Source: Pampus argenteus
Lineage: Eukaryota > Chordata > Actinopteri > Scombriformes > Stromateidae
DNA: 64,000 nucleotides
Direction: 5' to 3'
Assembly (NCBI GenBank): GCA_036937835.1
Contig: CM072861.1
Location: forward strand, 7,805,501 to 7,869,500
Below, piece by piece: positions 10,500 to 20,969 of this stretch. The position numbers and the translations under genes were made by a program. The notes under the pieces are model-generated. The model was not told the DNA's origin. It saw only the letters and a program-made list of their open reading frames with translations, and ran no database searches. The stretch's first letter is position 1, and every line of letters begins with the position of its first letter.

Positions 10500-10800
10500 G
10501 TGAAATCCAGTGGCTTGGGGTTGGGGTGGTGCGATGTTGGGGAGATCGGGGTTAGGGTTAGGGTTAGGGGGGGTTAGGGGGTTAGTGTTAGGGTAGGAGG
10601 GTTGTAGGGCTGCGTTGAATACCATCCTCTTGGAGAATGTCCATTATTTCCATTAGAGTCATGTCTGGTTGCGTCATGTGAGGCTGTGTTGTGTAAGGCT
10701 GAAATCCAGTGGCTTGGGGTTGGGGGGTGGTTCAATGTTGGGGAGATGGGGGTTTGGGTTAGGGTTAGGGGGGGTTAGGGGGTTAGTGTTAAAGTAGGAG
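10500..10800 (-). repeat. Duplicated tail remnant and telomere-like GGGTTA repeats, unit 1
   Basis: A segment of about 200 bp starting AAATCCAGTGGCTTGGGG occurs twice (10504 and 10702). Between the copies, 10618-10705 on the minus strand is a short decayed copy of the gene's C-terminal tail (TTQPHMTQPDMT, then EIMDIL). GGGTTA motifs occur in short runs near 10550-10585 and 10755-10790. It lies just beyond the stop codon of the intact gene, so it is probably 3' UTR or flank. Confidence 0.65.
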
Positions 10801-10814
10801 GGTTGTAGGTCAAT

Positions 10815-13787
10815 TCAATTCAGTTGAATATCCTCCTCTTGGAGAATGTCCATTATTTCCGCATCGATGTCTGGTTGCGTCATGTGAGGCTGTGTGATGT
10901 AAGCCTGCGTCATGTGAGGCTGAGACATGTGAGGCTGCGTCATGTGAGGTTGTGTCATGTAAGCCTGATTCATGTGAGGCTGAGTCATGTAAGGCTGCGT
11001 CATGTGAGGCTGAGACATGTGAGGCTGCGTCATGTAAGCCTGATTCATGTGAGGCTGCGTCATGTAAGCCTGATTCATGTGAGGCTGCATCATGTGAGGC
11101 TGCGTCATGTAAGGGTGCGTTATGTAAGGCTGCGTCATGTAAGCCTGAGTTATGTAAGGCTGCGTCATGTAAGGCTGTGTCATGTGAGGCTGAGTCATGT
11201 ACGGCCCAGAAAATGGCCCACAAGACTCTTTGGCTCGCTTTGAGACTGCTGCTAGTTCTGTTTCAGCTGCAATACAAACAAAATATGATCTTAGTGTTCA
11301 CTTATTTCTTATGTATCTTCAAATGTATGTAAATGTACAGGATAGATAGAATAACTTCTTTAAGATGCATCATCTCGTTTGTTTTTACCTTGATTATTGT
11401 CCTTCCTCTTCCTGTTTTTGCCCTGTATAAAAACAAACAATTAGATTTTCTATCTGACATTAAAAACAATATTCTTTGCAGTGACTGAGTTCCATCAAAT
11501 CTGATGAGTGTGATGTAAACTATGTAAAATGTGTATGAAGTTGTGAGCAGGGTGTACTTACATAATTGTCCTTGGCTGACCACTCAGGGTGCTGCTGGGC
11601 GTGGAACAGTTTCTCCATCGCTGCCCGTTCATAATACCTAGCCTGCTGCTCCTTCGTCAGAGACTTCCACTGTGGACAAATGTCAATACACAGTCATTTA
11701 GTACACACAACTACACAACTCTCACTCATACAGTACTACATATAACATACTAACCTTTGCTCCCAGGATTTTGTTGACTACCGCACTGTCAGTGATGTTA
11801 TATTCGAATACAACATTGTGCCTTTGCTCCTGCCTATAGAGCATAAAGGCATTTGGCGGCTTCTTCACATAGCGCTTTTCTTGTTGGTGCTGGATGGGAA
11901 CAGCAGCGCTAATATTCGGAACGTATGGCTGCGGGAGTTCAAAGACAGCCTCTCCATTCCTACACAGACAAGCAGACACAAGCAAAGCACACATTAGATA
12001 ATAGAAAAAACACATGTTTGGTTTGAACATCTTTAAGCTGTGTACATAGTCACATGTGTGTTACTTACACATATCCAACATGATGTAGGCTGTGGGGAAA
12101 CTCTTTGGAGGACTGGACAGCTGGCACGTTGTTAGACTGCAGACACAAATAAAAACACAAATTGATTACTGAAGGTGCAAAGACTACTTGAATGACCTGC
12201 TGTGACATCGAGTGAGACACTATGACACACATACGCAGGCAGGAAAGTTGTGAATGCTCTATCACTACAATGAAACCTAAAGATACTGTCTAACTGAACT
12301 GCATCCACAACCAACAGGTGAACCAGGGACTTACAAGTGGTGGAGGAATAGCAGGGAGAGCGTTGGCTGCTGCTCTCTGGAGATTATCTACAGGCCTCTG
12401 ATATGGATGGAACTGTAGAGAGAGAGAGAAGGATGTTCAGCCATATTACACACACTCAATATATCATCTCAAAAACCAACACTTATGTAACCACAGAAAA
12501 AAGTGGCACTCTAAATCGGCACCGAAGACATTTTCAAGGTGTTTAACTGGAACAATATTGAATGATATGTAATGGATGCAGGATTATTTACTGTTTAACA
12601 TTAAACCTTATTGTGCAAAATAGCATCAGTGCATTGATACAGCAAACTTGACTGGGAATTGAATATTTATAAATGACTATACTTAAAAAACACATAGAAC
12701 TTCAATTAAGAAAGGTAAATTAAATATACATACAAATCATCATTATATATACTTGCATTAGTTCATTCCAATGTAAATTTTATTTGTAATATTGGAAAGT
12801 ATTAATAAATGGCACCAACTTTTATCAAGTATCATCAAGCTTAAGTTAATTTTCATTTACCCAGCTCTGCACATGGTTGGTGCACAGCACAGCTGGCTGA
12901 AATGGAGGAGGTGTTGGACGTGAAGAAGGTCTTGAGGGTGGAGGAGGTGTTTGAGGTGCTGGGACTGGTGGATTTTCATCATTGTCATCAGAGAGGGAAA
13001 CGTCACTAAACGAAACCTCTGCTAACGACATGACTGGAGCTTTTGGGGATTCCACCTTCTCATCTATGTTGTCAAAGAGAGAAACGTCACTAAACGAAAC
13101 CTCTGCTAACGACATGACTGGAGATTTTGGGGATTCCACCTTCTCATCTATGTTGTCAAAGAGAGAAACGTCACTAAACGAAACCTCTGCTAACGACATG
13201 ACTGGAGCTTTTGGCGATTCCACCTTCTCATCTATGTAGTCAAAGAGAGAAACGTCACTAAACGAAACCCCAGCTAACGACATGACTGGAGCTTTTGGGG
13301 ATTCCACCTTCTCATCTATGTTGTCAAAGAGAGAAACGTCACTAAACGAAACCTCTGCTAACGACATGACTGGAGATTTTGGGGATTCCACCTTCTCATC
13401 TATGTTGTCAAAGAGAGAAACGTCACTAAACGAAACCTCTGCTAACGACATGACTGGAGCTTTTGGCGATTCCACCTTCTCATCTATGTTGTCAAAGAGA
13501 GAAACGTCACTAAACGAAACCTCTGCTAACGACATGACTGGAGCTTTTGGGGATTCCACCTTCTCATCCCTGTTGTCAGGGAGGGAAACGACACCCGGAG
13601 TATCCTGGATTAACATCTCGTGATTTTTGTGGTGTGATGCCCAGGTTGTGTCAGATACAACATTTTCACTTGGAGTACCTATGTCCTCCATTAATTGAAA
13701 AAGATCTTCCATTGCGTCCTCCACACAGTTGTTTTCATTGTATGTGTCAAACATGTATTCACTAAATTCAGCAACGTTGTCCTCCAT
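10815..13787 (-). CDS. TCF/LEF-type HMG-box protein with repeat-rich ends, copy A (623 aa)
   Basis: Seven coding exons join in frame: 13787-12861, 12412-12335, 12136-12069, 11959-11755, 11669-11562, 11422-11389, 11266-10815. All introns are GT/AG. The start is the first ATG after an in-frame stop, in good context (GGACCATGG). Residues 1-70 are acidic; 71-266 are seven 28-residue repeats; 267-309 are Pro-rich. The HMG box spans about 388-457 (YVKKPPNAFMLYRQEQR, then EYNITDSAVVNKILGAK, WKSLTKEQQARYYERAA, HPEWSAKDNY), with a basic tail GKNRKRK at 463-469. Box sequence and intron positions match TCF/LEF, so sequence-specific DNA binding in the nucleus is expected. No beta-catenin-binding N-terminus is recognisable. 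Residues 497-605 are MTQPH-type pentapeptides, ending in an acidic EIMDILQEEDIQLN. Target genes and role are unknown. Confidence 0.82.
10872..11198 (-). repeat. 15-bp coding repeat, pentapeptide tail of copy A
   Basis: About 22 tandem 15-bp units of GTCATGTGAGGCTGC type encode variants of HMTQP (PY, AY, PH, NQA, SQP). Because the unit is a multiple of three and lacks stops in most frames, long open frames also appear on the plus strand (Cys-Glu-Ala-Ala-Ser and Arg-Leu-Arg-His-Val types). Those are by-products: only the minus frame continues through splice sites into the HMG exons. Confidence 0.85.
12990..13577 (-). repeat. 84-bp coding repeat, seven units, exon 1 of copy A
   Basis: Seven units of 28 residues, consensus DNIDEKVESPKAPVMSLAEV then SFSDVSLF. 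Variation is limited to a few sites (A/S after SPK, E/G in LAE, N/Y in DNI). Each unit has a Ser-Pro site and a SFSDVS serine cluster among acidic residues, which would suit repeated phosphorylation or protein docking. That role is inference only. Confidence 0.88.
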
Positions 13788-13884
13788 GGTCCTGCAGGTG
13801 TTTTGACTGGTGAAGAACAGTGTGCTGGATCCTGGATCTACTGTCACTGGATCTTCAATGTTTGAAGGGTCTATAACTGAGTTT

Positions 13885-14560
13885 CTGTGAAACAGATTGA
13901 TGGGAAGACGGTTTTTCAGACACTTTTAGATGTAGTTATTCCTGTTTACAACATTTGCACAAATATGACTTAATGATAGTAAATTAATTTAGCATTTCCT
14001 CAAAAAACACAACATCTCAGTGGGTTTTGTAATGTAAGAAGGCACCCTGGAAAATGAAAAATATACATATTTTAACCTTTTTGCAGTTAAAAAACTTAAT
14101 TATCTATTAGGATGTCCGGGACTCATACAGAACATATTTTGATATCCAAGCTAGTTAACATGAAGTAAAGTAATTTTTCTGTGACTGTGTAACAACATTA
14201 GATTAAAACTTATTAAAATATATTATTAATAATACATTACGTGTGTATGAAAGCTAGTGAGCTATAAAGCACATACCTTCGTCGTTCACTGACTGTTCAG
14301 TTTCAGAGATTTAGGGTTTTAAGTCTCTGTTAATGTGTTTTTGCACTGACTTCTGCAAATATGTGTTAATCAGATGATTTTCCACAAGTGAAATGTACCA
14401 ACTGTAACACTGTCAGACGTTCTGTCTGAACATTCTGTATCGCATCAAAACATTAAGCTTTAACACGTCACAAATAATGAAACGCAGCCGTTCGAACCAA
14501 TCAGAGTGGTTGGCAAACAGCGGCCCGTGGACCAAATTCGGCCCTGCAGCAAAAATATGC
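13885..14560 (-). promoter_or_regulatory. Likely 5' UTR exon and promoter of copy A
   Basis: A minus-strand donor GAAG/GTATGTGC at 14277/14276 and an acceptor TGTTTCACAG/AAAC at 13885/13884 would join a noncoding first exon (14277 up to about 14330-14460) to the 97-nt leader in front of the ATG. Further upstream are a CCAAT box (14497-14501) and an ACGTCAC half-CRE (14465-14471). All are conserved in units 2 and 3. The transcription start is not defined. Confidence 0.5.
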
Positions 14561-15660
14561 GGGCTCCCGATGAAAGTATAGTAGAAATAATCTACTATCG
14601 ATCACAACATGAACACGTATAGTGTAAACCTGAATGTAATATAACCAGAATAGATTTGTTCTTCACAAGCACAACTTGTTGATAACAAAAAACGTAAATA
14701 TTTTTCATGTTCATAACCGAAAGATACAACATTTATAAAGCACCTAATTTGGCTTTCATTTGTCATTATTCTCATTAAAAAGAATCTCGTAAGAATCAGA
14801 AGGAGTCGCTGCTGTGTCTTTCAGCACCACGGAGAGCGGCGAGGAGAGAGACGCTGTTTAATTATATATATATATATATATCTGGAAGTGACTCTGCCTG
14901 TATACTTGATGAAGAGCAGATGGACCGAAACATTGTGATCTAATAAATATATACGAGACAGTATGCAGGAGTTTCTCTCATTATTCGTAAATGAAATCAA
15001 GAGAAAACATACAGGACATTTTCATTGCACCAGTTAATTTCCCTGTAATAAAAAATCCAGAAAAAACGGACCCATGGTTGAATGAGGCCAACATCTGATG
15101 TGTAAAGTGTCATGTGTAATATCCTTTCTCCTCAAAGTGTATCAGTAACCCAAAAAAACAGTTTCCCATTCACAGTCTTGTCAGAGTGTGTTTTTGCTTT
15201 ACTTTTAACCATTTCTGACTGAGATGTAAAGTTGAAACCACTGGGCTGTTAATAGCTTTGTTCAGTACTGCTGTTTTGTGACTCTTCTGGTTATCAACAG
15301 CCACTGAGTTATTTGAACATTTTTATATTATTTATGAAACATGCACCGTTAGAAATACTACAACATAACTCTAAATTGAATTGTCAGCTATATATGACAA
15401 ATATTTAATTGTAATGGGTAAATTTCATATTCATGTAGCCCAAGGAATTAGATACCTTGATCTTGTAGGTTTACTGTTATTGTTTGCACAATTTATTATT
15501 TGTTGTTCATGTAACCCTATCTCTCAGCATAACTATACTTTGGACATTTGCACAAACACACAAGTGATAGCATGTCAAATAAAGCCATTTTTATTTTCAG
15601 TGCTCAAAATCAAAAATATTTAATTTTGTCAAAGAGTTATAAAATCTGAACATATGACAA
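14561..15660. other. Non-coding spacer with transposon debris, unit 1
   Basis: It holds an (AT)n run at 14861-14880. Next comes a segment (GGAAGTGACTCTGCCTGTAT... ACCGAAACATTGTGATC, AATAAATATATACGAG at 14881-14960) resembling the 3' end of Penelope-like or LINE retroelements. Then follows AT-rich sequence. Just upstream of it, GCGGCCCGTGGACCAAATTC near 14521 looks like a common hAT-derived repeat. No gene is seen. Confidence 0.4.
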
Positions 15661-15899
15661 CTTCTGTCCTCAGACCCTCGACTCGGATGAGGAACAACTC
15701 CCCAGAAATCCCTTTAACGGGACAAAAGGGAAGAAACCTCAGGAAGAGCAACAGAGGAGGGATCCCTCTTCCAGGACGGACAGACGTACAATAAATGTCA
15801 AATGTACAGATTGGACAGCAGTAGTAGTTGTTGTGGAGATGCAGTTTACGGTTATGGTTACGGGGGTTAGTGTTAGGGTACAGGGGTTCTTGGCCTGTG

Positions 15900-17664
15900 T
15901 CAGTTCAGTTGAAAACCCTCCTCTTGTCGAATGTCCATTATTTCCATTAGGGTCATGTCTGGTTGCATCATGTGAGGCTGTGTCGTGTATGGCCCAGAAA
16001 ATGGCCCACAAGCCTCTTTGGCTCGCTTTGAGACTGCTGCTGGTTCTGTTTTGCCGCAATACGAACAAAATATGATCTTTGCGTTCACTTATTTCTTATG
16101 TCTCTTCAAATGTATGTAAATGCACAGGATTGATAGAATAACTCCTTTGAGATGCATCATCTCGTTTGTTTTTAACTTGATTGTTGCTCATGCCTATAGA
16201 GCATAAAGGCTTTGAGCGGCTTCTTCACATAGCACTTTTCTTCTTGTTGGTGCTGGATGGGAACAGCAGCGCTAATATTATTAGCATATCCATTCGGGAG
16301 TTCAAAGAATGCCTCTCTATTCCTACACAGACAAGCAGACACAAGCAAAACACACATTAGATCATAGAAAGAATCCATGTTTGGTTTGAACACCTTTAAG
16401 CTGTGTACATAGTCACATGCGTGTTACTTACACATATCCAACATGACGTAGGCTGTGGGGAAACTCTTTGGAGGACTGGACGACTGGCACGTTGTTAGAC
16501 TGCAGACACAAATAAAAACACAAATTGATTACTGAAGGTGCAAAGACTACTTGAATAACCTGCTGTGACATCGAGTGAGACACTATGACACACATACGCA
16601 GGCAGGAAAGTTGTGAATGCTCTATCACTGACCACTGTTGCCCTGTACAAAAACAAACATTAGATTTTCTATCTGACATCAGCTGATAAAAACACTATTT
16701 TTTGCAGTGACTGAGTTCCATCAAATCTGATAGCGTGATGTAAACATGTTTATGATGTTGTGAGCAGGGTGTACTTACATAGTTGTCCTTGGCTGACCAC
16801 TCAGGGTGCTGCTGGGCGTGGAACAGTTTCTCCATCGCTGCCCGTTCATAATACCTGGCCTGCTGCTCCTTCGACAGAGACTTCCACTGTAAATAAATGT
16901 CAATACACAGTCATTTAGTTCACACAACTACACACTGGTTTGTTCTCCAGGTATGAGATACAAAAGTAGAATCACCATGAAGATGTAAAGATAGGATGAG
17001 TCGTTTCACAATGACTCTCACTCATACAGTACTACATATAACATACTAACCTTTGCTTCCAGGATTTTGTTGACTACCGCACTGTCAGTGATGTTATATT
17101 CTAACACAACATTGTGTCTTTGCTCATGCCTATAGAGCATAAAGGCATTAGGCGGCTTCTTCACATAGCGCTTTTCTTGTTGGTGCTGGATGGGAACAGC
17201 AGTGCTAATATCCGGAACGTATCTCTGCGGGAGTTCAAAGACAGCCTCTCCATTCCTACACAGTGTGGACACGGTGTTGGACGTGAAGAAGGTCTTGAGG
17301 GTGGAGGAGGTGTTTGAGGTGCTGGGACTGGTGGATTTTCATCATTGTCATCAGAGAGGGAAACGTCACTAAACGAAACTTCTGCTAACGACATGACTGG
17401 AGCTTTTGGGATTACACCTTCTCATCTCTGTTGTCAGGGAGGGAAACGTCACCCGGAGTTTCCTGGATTAACATCTCATGATTTTTGTGGTGTGATGCCC
17501 AGGTTGTGTCAGACACAACATTTTCACTTGGAGTACCTATGTCCTCCATTAATTGAAAAAGGTCTTCCAGTGTGTCCTCCACACAGTTGTTTTCATAGTA
17601 TGTGTCAAACATGTATTCACTAAAGTATCTGTCAAACATGTATTCACTAAATTCATTGTTGTGG
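15900..17664 (-). pseudogene. Rearranged HMG-box pseudogene A2
   Basis: Exon pieces in order from the left: exon 7 (15900-16053, only two pentapeptides; its acceptor AG is GG), exon 4 fragment (16195-16322) broken in the HMG box after MLYRHEQ and fused to the exon 6 donor side, exon 3 (16432-16499), a scrap of exon 6 near 16640, exon 5 (16779-16886), a full exon 4 (17051-17255), then exon 1 fused directly to it. Exon 1 keeps the acidic start but only one 28-residue unit, with a nonsense change (GTG TAA) and a 1-bp deletion near 17416. It cannot make the full protein. Confidence 0.8.
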
Positions 17665-19169
17665 AGATGCAGGTTACGGTTACGGTGGTTAGTGTTAGGG
17701 TACAGGGGTTCTTGGCCTGGGTCAGTTCAGTTGAATATCCTCCTCTTGGTGAATGTCCATTATTTCCACATCCATGTCTGGTTGCGTCATGTGAGGCTGA
17801 GTCATGTGAGGCTGTGTCTCGTGAGGCGGCGTCATGTGAGGCTGCGACATGTGAGGCTGTGTGATGTAAGCCTGAGTCATGTGAGGCTGCGGCATGTGAG
17901 GCTGAGACATGTGAGGCTGTGTCATGTATGGCCCACAAGACTTTTTGGCTCGCTTTGAGACTGCTGCTGGTTCTGTTTCAGCTGCAATACAAACAAAATA
18001 TAATCTTAGCGTTCACTTATTTCTTATGTATCTTCAAATGTATGTAAATGTACAGGATAGATAGAATAACTTCTTTAAGATGCATCATCTCGTTTGTTTT
18101 TACCTTGATTATTGTCCTTCCTCTTCCTGTTTTTGCCCTGTACAAAAACAAACAATTAGATTTTCTATCTGACATTAGCTGATAAAAACAATATTCTTTG
18201 CAGTGACTGAGGTCCATCAAATCTGATGAGTGTGATGTAAACTATGTAAAATGTGTATGATGTTGTGAGAATGGTGTACTTACATAATTGTCCTTGGCTG
18301 ACCACTCAGGGTGCTGCTGGGCGTGGAACAGTTTCTCCATTGCTGCCCGTTCATAATACCTAGCCTGCTGCTCCTTCGACAGAGACTTCCACTGTGGACA
18401 AATGTCAATACACAGTCATTTAGTACACACAACTACACACTGGTTTGTTCTCCAGGTATGTGATACAAAAGTAGAATCACCATGAAGATGTAAAGATAGG
18501 ATGAGTCGTTTCACATTGACTCTCACTCATACAGTACTACATATAACATACTCACCTTTGCTCCCAGGATTTTGTTGACTACCGCACTGTCAGTGATGTT
18601 ATATTCTAACACAACATTGTGCCTTTGCTCATGCCTATAGAGCATAAAGGCATTAGGCGGCTTCTTCACATAGCGCTTATCTTGTTGGTGCTGGATGGGA
18701 ACAGCAGTGCTAATATTCGGAACGTATCCCTGCGGGAGTTCAAAGACAGCCTCTCCATTCCTACACAGTGTGGACACGGTGTTGGACGTGAAGAAGGTCT
18801 TGAGGGTGGAGGAGGTGTTTGAGGTGCTGGGACTGGTGGATTTTCATCATTGTCATCAGAGAGGGAAACGTCACTAAACGAAACCTCTGCTAACGACATG
18901 ACTGGAGCTTTTGGGATTACACCTTCTCATCTCTGTTGTCAGGGAGGGAAACGTCACCCGGAGTTTCCTGGATTAACATCTCATGATTTTTGTGGTGTGA
19001 TGCCCAGGTTGTGTCAGACACAACATTTTCACTTGGAGTACCTATGTCCTCCATTAATTGAAAAAGGTCTTCCAGTGTGTCCTCCACACAGTTGTTTTCA
19101 TAGTATGTGTCAAACATGTATTCACTAAAGTATCTGTCAAACATGTATTCACTAAATTCATTGTTGTGG
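17665..19169 (-). pseudogene. HMG-box pseudogene module A3 (1.5-kb tandem unit)
   Basis: Exon 7 (17722-17981, about ten pentapeptides, ends EIMDIHQEEDIQLN), exon 6 (18104-18137), exon 5 (18284-18391), exon 4 (18556-18760), fused exon 1 (18761-19169). Exons 4-7 retain splice sites and open frames, including an intact-looking HMG box. Exon 2 and exon 3 are absent, exon 1 meets exon 4 out of frame, and exon 1 has the shared TAA and 1-bp deletion. The next module begins directly after the exon 1 piece. Confidence 0.82.
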
Positions 19170-20400
19170 AGATGCAGGTTACGGTTACGGTGGTTAGTGT
19201 TAGGGTACAGGGGTTCTTGGCCTGGGTCAGTTCAGTTGAATATCCTCCTCTTGGTGAATGTCCATTATTTCCACATCCATGTCTGGTTGCGTCATGTGAG
19301 GCTGAGTCATGTGAGGCTGTGTCTCGTTAGGCGGCGTCATGTGAGGCTGCGACATGTGAGGCTGTGTGATGTAAGCCTGAGTCTTGTGAGGCTGCGGCAT
19401 GTGAGGCTGAGACATGTGAGGCTGAGTCATGTATGGCCCAGAAAATGGCCCACAAGACTTTTTGGCTCGCTTTGAGACTGCTGCTGGTTCTGTTTCAGCT
19501 GCAATACAAACAAAATATAATCTTAGCGTTCACTTATTTCTTATGTATCTTCAAATGTATGTAAATGTACAGGATAGATAGAATAACTTCTTTAAGATGC
19601 ATCATCTCGTTTGTTTTTACCTTGATTATTGTCCTTCCTCTTCCTGTTTTTGCCCTGTACAAAAACAAACAATTAGATTTTCTATCTGACATTAGCTGAT
19701 AAAAACAATATTCTTTGCAGTGACTGAGGTCCATCAAATCTGATGAGTGTGATGTAAACTATGTAAAATGTGTATGATGTTGTGAGCATGGTGTACTTAC
19801 ATAATTGTCCTTGGCTGACCACTCAGGGTGCTGCTGGGCGTGGAACAGTTTCTCCATTGCTGCCCGTTCATAATACCTAGCCTGCTGCTCCTTCGACAGA
19901 GACTTCCACTGTGGACAAATGTCAATACACAGTCATTTAGTACACACAACTACACACTGGTTTGTTCTCCAGGTATGTGATACAAGTAGAATCACCATGA
20001 AGATGTAAAGATAGGATGAGTCGTTTCACATTGACTCTCACTCAAACAGTACTACATATAACATACTAACCTTTGCTCCCAGGATTTTGTTGACTACCGC
20101 ACTGTCAGTGATGTTATATTCTAACACAACATTGTGCCTTTGCTCATGCCTATAGAGCATAAAGGCATTAGGCGGCTTCTTCACATAGCGCTTTTCTTGT
20201 TGGTGCTGGATGGGAACAGCAGTGCTAATATTAGGAACGTATCCCTGCGGGAGTTCAAAGACAGCCTCTCCATTCCTACACAGACAAGCAGACACAAGCA
20301 AAGCACACATGTGGGGAAACTCTTTGGAGGACTGGACGGCTGGCACGTTGTTAGACTGCAGACACAAATAAAAACACAAATTGATTACTGAAGGTGCAAA
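19170..20400 (-). pseudogene. HMG-box pseudogene module A4 (terminal unit of array)
   Basis: Exon 7 (19227-19498), exon 6 (19621-19654), exon 5 (19801-19908), exon 4 (20071-20275). Beyond exon 4 the module does not enter exon 1 but keeps 35 bp of intron and then the main part of exon 3 (to 20355). A deletion removed most of intron 3, leaving a single open frame from exon 3 into exon 4 (SSKEFPH/MCALLVSACLCRNGEAVF). The sequence then passes into the spacer that follows the lone partial copy in unit 2. Confidence 0.78.
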
Positions 20401-20969
20401 GATGTAATTTATCCACCAGGTGACAGATAGCCCCTTCTCATTCTGTCATAATAACTACTTAAATAGTTGTCAGTGACCACACACTGAACTGTATGCAAAC
20501 ATATTGTGTCCTTCATCACATTTACAGTGTTCTTCTGCATCTATGTACTTAAATATATGTATTCAGAATCATACTGGAAGTGTGCTGGGTATACAAGAAA
20601 TCTGACGCCTTCTGTGTTAAATGGTGCAATACTTTTTTCTACTAATTTCTAATGATAATGATAATAATAATAATTAATAATATGATAATCTGATTTATAG
20701 ACATTTGTCCTGTATTCTACAATGGGAGTTGTGTTAATTATATATTGGTGTGTGTGTGTAATGTGTTTATCAATTTATATTTGTATGTCTTAAATTTTTT
20801 GAGTTACAAAGTTCTAATACATGTTTTGCCAAACTATTAATACTGTACATTAAAAGTTGTTGTTACAGCTCAAGTACGTAGCATATGAATGAAGTATGTA
20901 CCATATTTACACATGTAGAAGCATATTTATAAGACCATAAAGCAGGAAAATGACCAAATCTGTGCACGT
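20401..20969. other. AT-rich spacer, unit 1
   Basis: No gene is recognised. It includes a TAATAATAA run (20653-20690) and a TG run near 20750. It is nearly identical to 40890-41455 of unit 2. Confidence 0.6.

Noticed and set aside
10540..10800. A chromosome end (telomere)
   Set aside because: Only a few GGGTTA units are present, interrupted and followed by unique sequence on both sides.
10872..11198. CRISPR-like array of regular short repeats
   Set aside because: Repeats are contiguous 15-mers with no spacers and lie in a eukaryotic coding exon.
10824..11332. Plus-strand open frames rich in Cys-Glu-Ala-Ser and Arg-Leu-Arg-His-Val
   Set aside because: They are shadows of the 15-bp repeat of exon 7. 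Only the minus frame joins the HMG exons through splice sites.
10815..13787. A sex-determining gene, by analogy with HMG-box genes duplicated on fish sex chromosomes
   Set aside because: The box is TCF/LEF-like rather than SOX-like and nothing in the sequence links the locus to sex. It would be speculation.
13787..13847. A longer start for the HMG protein upstream of the ATG at 13787
   Set aside because: The frame is open for another 60 bases and more, but contains only GTG and no ATG before an in-frame stop. The ATG at 13787 has a good context.
14881..14960. Hammerhead ribozyme of a Penelope-like element (TTGATGAAG...CGAAAC)
   Set aside because: The core resembles a hammerhead, but the essential first C is T and the bases between the two core parts do not form a convincing stem II.
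18523..18777. A short functional HMG protein made from a 1.5-kb module
   Set aside because: The frame over the HMG exon begins with GTG in the fusion point; there is no upstream ATG in frame, and exon 1 has a stop and a frameshift.
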